A stretch of DNA of 12,961 bases from Brachionus koreanus (taxonomy: Eukaryota > Rotifera > Eurotatoria > Ploima > Brachionidae), in NCBI GenBank assembly GCA_016987375.1, contig PJRA01000412.1, positions 2,449,656 to 2,462,616 on the forward strand, read 5' to 3'. The notes under the pieces were generated by a model, which had not been told where the DNA came from, did not search any database, and saw only the letters and a list, made by a program, of their open reading frames with translations. The position numbers and the translations under genes were made by a program. This document shows, in pieces, positions 8,396 to 12,961 of this stretch (its first letter is position 1; every line of letters starts with the position of its first letter).

Positions 8396-9005
8396 CTTTA
8401 TAAACATATTTGTATAAGTATTTTACAGCAGTAACTGCGTTACAAACTTCTACATTTAAATGACAGTTATATTTGGTTGATAAATATGGATTATAAGGTA
8501 CTATCCACTTGTTTTCTATATTGGATCCACTCCGTTTATAAATGGGATAGGTGTTGTTTGGCAGAATCGTTTCTTCTGAATATTCTTTTGGAAAGTTCTT
8601 ACTACATTGGCCGTCATTCATGCATGGTGAATTCGGATAAGATGGTCCACATGGTCCGTGCATCATACATGACTTAACTATGCGGTAAAGTGTCGGAAAA
8701 CGATTTTTATCGGGTATTTCAGCACATACTGTTTTATTTACTTGTTCAGCTGTTTTTATTTTGTCATCTGGGTGGAGTATTATTAAAATATGGACGTGAG
8801 GTAAGCCTCTTTTCTGGAATTCAACAACGTATATATGACCAATCACCATTCCGAGGACATGATGCTTTATTAAGTCGTCAATAAGCATCTTGAGTTTGAT
8901 TCTAAAAACTCTCACTATTAAATCAGGGCGGTCGTTTGGAGTTTGAAAATCCATTAGTTCGTCTTTTATTTCAGGCCAATTAGGATTACAGGTCATAGTT
9001 ATGAA

Positions 9006-9008
9006 TTA
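9006..9008 (-). other. in-frame TAA nonsense codon in Helitron Rep
   Basis: The reading is GKPD-TAA-FITMTCNPNWPEI. Helitron proteins have a hydrophobic residue, usually Leu, here. TTA to TAA is a single-base change. Sequence on both sides remains in the same frame without an intron. Confidence 0.85.
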
Positions 9009-9712
9009 GTCCGGTTTACCAAAAGCTCTAACTACAGACATAGAATCATGGTAAAGTTGATTCATGTGCCTTGGACCACCAATGAAAGAGGAAGGGAGAA
9101 TTATTTTTTTCCCAATATTTTCGCAATTAGGAATATCATCGCTGTTTAAAGTGTCTAACATACCCTGGTATAGTTCAGCACGGATGTTTTTTTGATTGAA
9201 CATTAAATAATTTAAGCGTCCAGCTTCAACCTTACCAGCGTACTGTTCAACAATATATTGATGAAATAGACGTCCAAAAAGATGTAAACTTGAGTCTAAA
9301 ATGAAAAGATATTTTTAAAGATTTATGGCTGACAATTTAAGAAAATAAAAATATTTTTACTCGGTCTTTCGTGAATTTGATATGCATAATATTGCATTGC
9401 GGTGACAAATTTTTTGTTTTGTTCATGCTCTAATAGATTGGTTTGATCTTCGAAATTGTCCTCTGAACTTTTTTTATTTTTATTTTGTTTAGAATAAGTT
9501 TCTATTTCCCATCCTTGTTCTCCTCTTGGAAACATTAAAACATAATGAAGAGGGTCAGAAAATCCATATTTCTCATTCACTCTTTTAATAGAGCCATCTT
9601 TCCCATGAACAATAAGGTCATTCGTTATATTTTTATTTTCGTCATTACAAATAAGTACAGCAACTTCTTGAGCAGTTGGTAAGTTGTATCGTTTATTTTT
9701 ATTGACATTTTT

Positions 9713-9715
9713 CTA
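9713..9715 (-). other. in-frame TAG nonsense codon in Helitron N-terminal domain
   Basis: The reading is DLTIVL-TAG-KNVNKNKRYNLPTAQEVAVLI in one frame. The family has a continuous chain across this point and no GT/AG pair could splice the codon out. Confidence 0.85.
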
Positions 9716-10711
9716 GAGGACAATAGTAAGATCGAGAGTAGGGTCTTGTCTAAGACGTCTTCCTAATTGCTCATATATTCCGACATAAGGGTTATGTTCT
9801 TGTAAAATGTTTTGAAGGGAATTTAAAATATCAACTTTGATTGCGTTTCCAAATTTATTTGAACGAAAAGTTGTTTGAAATTCAGGGTCATATAAATATA
9901 TCTGTGAAAAAGCTGGATTATTTGGATCGTTTGGCTTAAAATTGCTTATTAATTGATTTACCGAGCCTCTAATTTGATAAGTATACACTCCGGATGTTGC
10001 GCGCATTAAATCTTGATTTTGAATTGTATTAATAGATGTAAATGATAGGATTTTATTATAAAGTCGTATTGATGTACGAAAATTTTGAGATTCAAGAGAC
10101 GATCCAGTTAAAAGGTTTTTGAGATATCCGGGTAAGGGATTTTGAGGAGGTAAAGAAACAGTACCCTTACCACAGCATATTGCAAAAAGTGGAGATTTGA
10201 CTGTTCCAGCTGTCTTCTCATCAATCCACATGAGAGCCTGACAATGAGGACATCTATGGTCTCTTTTTGGTAATCTAATGCATCCATAATAAATTGAATT
10301 TTTGTCTTTTTCAATGAATCTTCCAAGAACATTTTGAGGATCATAGGTATTCCGTCCAATCAAATGCGATTTAGATTTTTTATGACTACATAAAAAATTG
10401 TTGGTTTAAAGAAAAAGAAAATATTTAAAAAAATAAAAAATTTACATACATTGTTATAATTTGTGTTGGTCTGATATCAGTTGTTATTTCAGAATTATCA
10501 ATCAATAGGTCATTATCAAAAAGATTTAAATTTTGGCTCTTTTATCAAAAAAAACGCTAGTTTTTCTCTGAAAGAATAAAAATTAATCATACCATATTTT
10601 TAGATAGGTTGGTACCAAACAATGGACAGTTTTTATGTGAAGTCCTTTTATGGTCAGTACTTCCACATTTACAGCGTGACTCTTCACAATTGACTGAAGA
10701 GGTAGTTTTTC

Positions 10712-10974
10712 TTGTTTGTTCAAAAAGATTTTGGATTTGCAAATTCGGGATATTTATAGGTGATGAAAAAGACTTCAATTAAAATAAAAAGATAAAAAAT
10801 ATTTAATTTTTTTTTAAATTTTGGTACTGAGTGTGATGTTGCCTTCATTGGCGCAGTTTGGTAGTGAGTTATTTGGTTTCTTAAAGTTAGTGTGGTATAA
10901 TTGTAAGAAGAGGTTGGTGCGGTAAAATTTGGTGATTCACTCAAATTATTCATTTGATTCGACTGTGTTGAGTT
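10712..10974 (-). repeat. tandem duplication, copy 1 (263 bp)
   Basis: It pairs with 11025-11287 at a constant offset of 313 bases. I count two differences: 10889 A against 11202 G, and 10892 G against 11205 C. It spans the C-terminal part of one exon, a 55-bp intron and the start of the next exon. Confidence 0.95.
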
Positions 10975-11024
10975 AAAACTTAATTGTGATGATGTTTGAA
11001 CAAAATGATCTTGTTGTCTATTTG

Positions 11025-11287
11025 TTGTTTGTTCAAAAAGATTTTGGATTTGCAAATTCGGGATATTTATAGGTGATGAAAAAGACTTCAATTAAAATAA
11101 AAAGATAAAAAATATTTAATTTTTTTTTAAATTTTGGTACTGAGTGTGATGTTGCCTTCATTGGCGCAGTTTGGTAGTGAGTTATTTGGTTTCTTAAAGT
11201 TGGTCTGGTATAATTGTAAGAAGAGGTTGGTGCGGTAAAATTTGGTGATTCACTCAAATTATTCATTTGATTCGACTGTGTTGAGTT
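11025..11287 (-). repeat. tandem duplication, copy 2 (263 bp)
   Basis: Near-identical to 10712-10974, separated from it by a unique 50-base spacer (10975-11024). The duplicated period of 313 bp equals one 258-bp exon (86 codons) plus one 55-bp intron, so the reading frame of the Helitron gene is kept. Confidence 0.95.
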
Positions 11288-11764
11288 TAAATATTTTTGA
11301 TTTGATTGTGATTGAACGTTATTATGCTGACTGTAATTTAAATTATCGAATTCTGAAGCCAGATTACGACTGAATAAATTTTTTGGTACAGACTAAAATT
11401 AATAAATTTTAAAATGAAAGCACTAATTAACTTTTAAGGTTTACATTTTGAGATCTATGAGTTATAGGTGAATTGAAAAAAAGCTGATCTTGATTATTAA
11501 TATAATTTCGACAATTGGTAAATTTGAATGGTTCTACATAGTTGTTAGTTGCGTTTATTGTTTTGTTTTTTTTCGGTGGATTCGTAATATCGTCTTTATT
11601 GAACCTTTTTTTTGAATTTAGAGTACTTGACTCAAGATTAAGTTTTTTGGAATGCATTGATTTGTTAAAAATACCAAAAAATTTTAATTTTAATCAAATT
11701 TATTTATTCTAATAAAAACTATATAAAAAAATCATGTAAAAGTCATTTAAAAAATTAAAAAAAA

Positions 11765-12112
11765 TTATAATTTCTCAGCATCCATTAAAGTTGAATTGAG
11801 TGATTTACTCTCATATTTTGAAAGATCGAGATTTGCAACCAAACGATCTTCTGTAGATGATGATGTTGAGTTGATGACGTTGTTTAATGTATTTAGATTT
11901 GAATCGAGTTTTAATTTGAGTTTGTCTTTGGCAAATTTTTGAATAAAAAGTCCCTGTTGTTTGTGAGAATAAATCTTGCGGTGCAGTCTCTCCCGAGTTA
12001 ATTTTAGATGAATGGACTCGTTATAAAACCTAATTCTCATCGATTCAAGAATACGAAAATCTTTCTTTTTTTTCATTTCTTTGTTTTTGATTATCAAATG
12101 TTTGAACGTCAT
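11765..12112 (-). CDS. unknown basic 115-residue protein encoded within the Helitron
   Basis: An uninterrupted ATG-to-TAA frame of 115 codons lies 5' of the Rep-helicase gene, inside the proposed element ends. The first half is strongly basic and probably helical (KNKEMKKKKDFRILESMRIR, then KLTRERLHRKIYSHKQQ and KFAKDKLKLKL). The second half is Ser/Asn-rich and more acidic. I do not recognise it. It could be an accessory DNA- or RNA-binding protein of the element, or a 5' exon region. I found no splice that joins it in frame to the Rep-helicase start at 11657, so I treat it as a separate ORF. Its mixed codon use, unlike the A/T runs around it, supports real coding. Confidence 0.5.
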   Translation of the reverse strand: MTFKHLIIKNKEMKKKKDFRILESMRIRFYNESIHLKLTRERLHRKIYSHKQQGLFIQKFAKDKLKLKLDSNLNTLNNVINSTSSSTEDRLVANLDLSKYESKSLNSTLMDAEKL

Positions 12113-12518
12113 TTTGTAATTTATTTTTTGTTTTTTAGACTGACAGTTTGGTTTATCTTTTAGTGTGTTTATATTATAAATTAAAAAATTTTAAAGAAAA
12201 AATGGAAACTATTAAAATGTATTATTGTATTGATAATTGACTTGTTTGTCGAAATTTAATTGTATTATAAAAGTCAATTAAGAATCGTGTGAATTTTTTT
12301 TTTATTTGATATTTTAGATTAGTTAATTTTTTAGTTTTCACACTTGTAAAATTTAAATAGTAAGATTATAATATATTTTATTTTGATTGTTTTCCCTAAT
12401 GAATGAGTTGAGAGCATATAATTTTCAAAAATTTTTTTATTTTTAAATCTAATAAATGCCAATAGCACATAAACAATAAAAAACAATATTAGATAATAAA
12501 CAAGTAAAAGTGCTATAG
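12113..12518. other. Helitron 5' leader and right flank
   Basis: No gene is seen. It contains the proposed Helitron start at 12365. Inside the element, near that end, is an inverted pair GTGTGAA (12287-12293) / TTCACAC (12337-12343), and a TATA-like TTTATAATATAAAC (- strand) lies about 60-70 bases before the 115-codon ORF. Bases 12366-12518 are A/T-rich flank leading into the retrotransposon fragment. Confidence 0.4.
12343..12365 (-). other. candidate Helitron 5' terminus
   Basis: On the - strand the sequence reads A|TCTTACTATTTAAATTTTAC. Helitrons begin with TC after a host A, and TC followed by an ACTAT-type A/T-rich start is common. The site lies about 250 bases before the first ORF of the element and just outside the retrotransposon fragment. 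The motif is short, so this is a proposal. Confidence 0.4.
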
Positions 12519-12961
12519 GCAACTATTGCAAAGGAACAGAAAGATTTAAGTCGGAAGGAAAATAATGTAATTGTTACTGGTCTTGTCGAATTAAATACTG
12601 GTACTGAAAACGAGAAAAAACTTTCTGAAAAGCAATCAGTAACTAAATTGGTTGAAAATTTGGATTTACAGTATTCTGATGTCAAGAGCCACAAAAAGCT
12701 TAGGAAAAAAAATCATCCTCTTGATCAAAATACATTCAATGCTCAAGAGCAAGCTGTTCCTAGTTTAGTTTTGGTAGAATTTAATGAAAATAGTCATCGA
12801 TATACGGCTCTTAAGAACTCAAAAAATCTTATAAGAGTCGTTCAGCAGAGTTTATTATAACAAAGATAGAACGCCAGTTGAGAGAGAGTTTGATAAATTC
12901 TTGAGAGAGGAGGCAAAGAGGAAGAATGCGAGCATCCAAGGAAATGAAACTGCTATAGAAG
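12519..12961 (+). pseudogene. non-LTR retrotransposon ORF1-like RNA-binding protein, fragment with frameshift
   Basis: The open frame 12519-12860 reads KEQKDLSRKENNVIVTGLVE, the start of the RRM-like fold found in LINE ORF1 proteins (RxNNxxxxGLxE). It continues through QYSDVKSHKKLRKKNHP and PSLVLVEFNE to TALKNSKNL. The expected continuation VYYNKDRTPVEREFDKFLRE, the family's 'DxTxxER' block, lies in the +1 frame from 12835 to the window end, so there is an indel near 12830-12840. A stop at 12516-12518 and no obvious ATG mark the left edge as truncated or as an exon start. The coding direction faces the Helitron's right end from outside. It could equally be an RRM-like protein of another retroelement family. 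The rest lies beyond the window. Confidence 0.6.

Larger units (their letters stand above)
7840..9295 (-). other. HUH-type Rep nuclease domain of the Helitron protein
   Basis: Exons 9295-8396 and 8341-7840. Rep motif 1 is FITMTCNPNWPEI, the HUH motif is RGLPHVHIL (His 839 and 841), and the two-tyrosine motif is KYLYKYVYKG (Tyr 965 and 969). This enzyme nicks one strand and stays bound through tyrosine. A Cys/His cluster MMHGPCG-PCM-QCSKNFP lies between, as is usual. Upstream in the same exon is the conserved FGRLFHQYIVEQYAGKVEAGRLNY segment. After the Tyr motif comes a Ser/Thr-rich insertion of about 50 residues before RYISACEAAWRMFHF. All catalytic residues are present. The only lesion is the TAA at 9008-9006, four codons before the Met of the MTCNPNW motif, so translation starting at that ATG (8996) would still give Rep plus helicase. 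Confidence 0.92.
5643..11657 (-). pseudogene. Helitron Rep-helicase transposase, 11 exons, two nonsense codons
   Basis: Exons on the - strand: 11657-11445, 11392-11141, 11085-10828, 10772-10593, 10538-10450, 10385-9361, 9295-8396, 8341-7840, 7787-7111, 7053-6342 and 6282-5643. They join in one frame of 1815 codons plus stop; the ten introns are 52-65 bp, GT/AG. Order of domains: Ser/Asn/Gln-rich N-terminus; zinc-type motif C275-x-C277, H282, C290; Helitron N-terminal region with CPHCQALMW, GVYTYQIRG and RYNLPTAQEVAVLI; HUH Rep nuclease; PIF1-type helicase. Two stops interrupt it: TAG at 9715-9713 (codon 555) and TAA at 9008-9006 (codon 769, where the family has Leu: GKPD-stop-FITMTCNPNW). With no other frameshift it must have died recently, or it may yield separate parts. 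The first ATG at 11657 is chosen because the frame is closed by a TGA about 30 bases upstream, with no splice acceptor between. Confidence 0.9.
5469..12365 (-). mobile_element. Helitron rolling-circle transposon, near-complete
   Basis: The element is defined by one long interrupted gene for a Rep-helicase (5643-11657), the hallmark protein of autonomous Helitrons, plus a smaller upstream ORF (11765-12112). Helitrons insert between A and T, start with TC and end with CTRR. The nearest fit on the - strand is A|TCTTACTATTTAAATTT starting at base 12365 and GGGGTGCCCTAG|T ending at base 5469, 174 bases after the stop codon. This gives about 6.9 kb. The gene content is certain. The exact ends are a proposal from motif and position only. 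No long inverted repeats or target-site duplication are expected or needed for this class. Confidence 0.8.

Noticed and set aside
8477..8884. two + strand open frames opposite the Helitron Rep exon
   Set aside because: They are shadows of the conserved HUH Rep coding strand.
9006..9715. alternative genetic code reading TAA/TAG as amino acids
   Set aside because: The DUF167 and ubiquitin-like genes end at TAA in the right places and the TAA in Rep stands for an expected Leu, so simple nonsense mutations explain the data better.
10108..10359. 83-codon - strand frame overlapping the Helitron N-terminal exon
   Set aside because: It is an out-of-frame shadow; the other frame contains the conserved CPHCQALMW and GVYTYQIRG segments.
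11393..11431. 39-bp intron alternative between the first two Helitron exons
   Set aside because: A donor at 11431 would give an intron shorter than all others and a weaker donor; the GTAAAC donor at 11444 gives 52 bp and keeps phase 0.
12331..12694. two - strand open frames near the right end
   Set aside because: They are A/T-derived or antisense to the ORF1-like fragment, which has clear family motifs on the + strand.
1..12961. CRISPR array, tRNA, rRNA or bacterial operon signals
   Set aside because: No regularly spaced repeats, cloverleaf or rRNA sequence was seen, and spliceosomal introns show that the DNA is eukaryotic.

Overview
This window is eukaryotic DNA, most likely from a small metazoan with a compact, very AT-rich genome. 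A monogonont rotifer would fit, but that is inference. The evidence is two conserved single-copy animal genes with spliceosomal introns of 52-56 bp and tightly packed + strand genes, most with an AATAAA shortly downstream. The whole coding strand of an animal-type Helitron transposon is also interrupted by host-sized introns of 52-65 bp.

Left part (1-1683): no gene I can support. It is AT-rich DNA with scraps of coding-looking sequence broken by stops, and one 17-bp GC-rich palindrome.

Gene cluster (1684-4337, all + strand): an 89-residue ubiquitin-like protein; a five-exon PPIL1-type spliceosomal cyclophilin; a four-exon C15orf40/DUF167 (YggU-like) protein whose first in-frame ATG adds a mitochondrial-presequence-like leader; and a second 89-residue ubiquitin-like protein. 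The two ubiquitin-like genes are intronless paralogues, about half identical. Both end in DD-x-K-x-W-S-S followed by a Ser-rich acidic tail instead of the processed Gly-Gly. They flank two unrelated housekeeping genes, and the gaps are 166, 230 and 364 bp.

Spacer (4338-5468): AT-rich DNA with a perfect 11-bp hairpin and two GC-rich islands about 260 bp apart that carry inverted GGTCTCCC blocks.

Helitron (about 5469-12365, - strand): one rolling-circle transposon. I can join 11 exons into a single 1815-codon reading frame with every splice phase consistent. In order it encodes a Ser/Asn/Gln-rich N-terminus with a small Cys/His zinc motif, the Helitron N-terminal domain, the HUH Rep nuclease with two catalytic tyrosines, and a PIF1-type helicase with every canonical motif I looked for. 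Only two in-frame nonsense codons (TAG at codon 555, TAA at codon 769) break it, so it is a recently dead or part-expressed copy. One N-terminal exon plus its intron is tandemly duplicated, in frame, with 2 differences in 263 bp. A second small ORF (115 codons) lies 5' of the main gene inside the element. Candidate ends are A|TC at the 5' side and CTAG|T at the 3' side.

Right end (12519-12961, + strand): a fragment of a non-LTR retrotransposon ORF1-like RNA-binding protein with one frameshift, running off the window.
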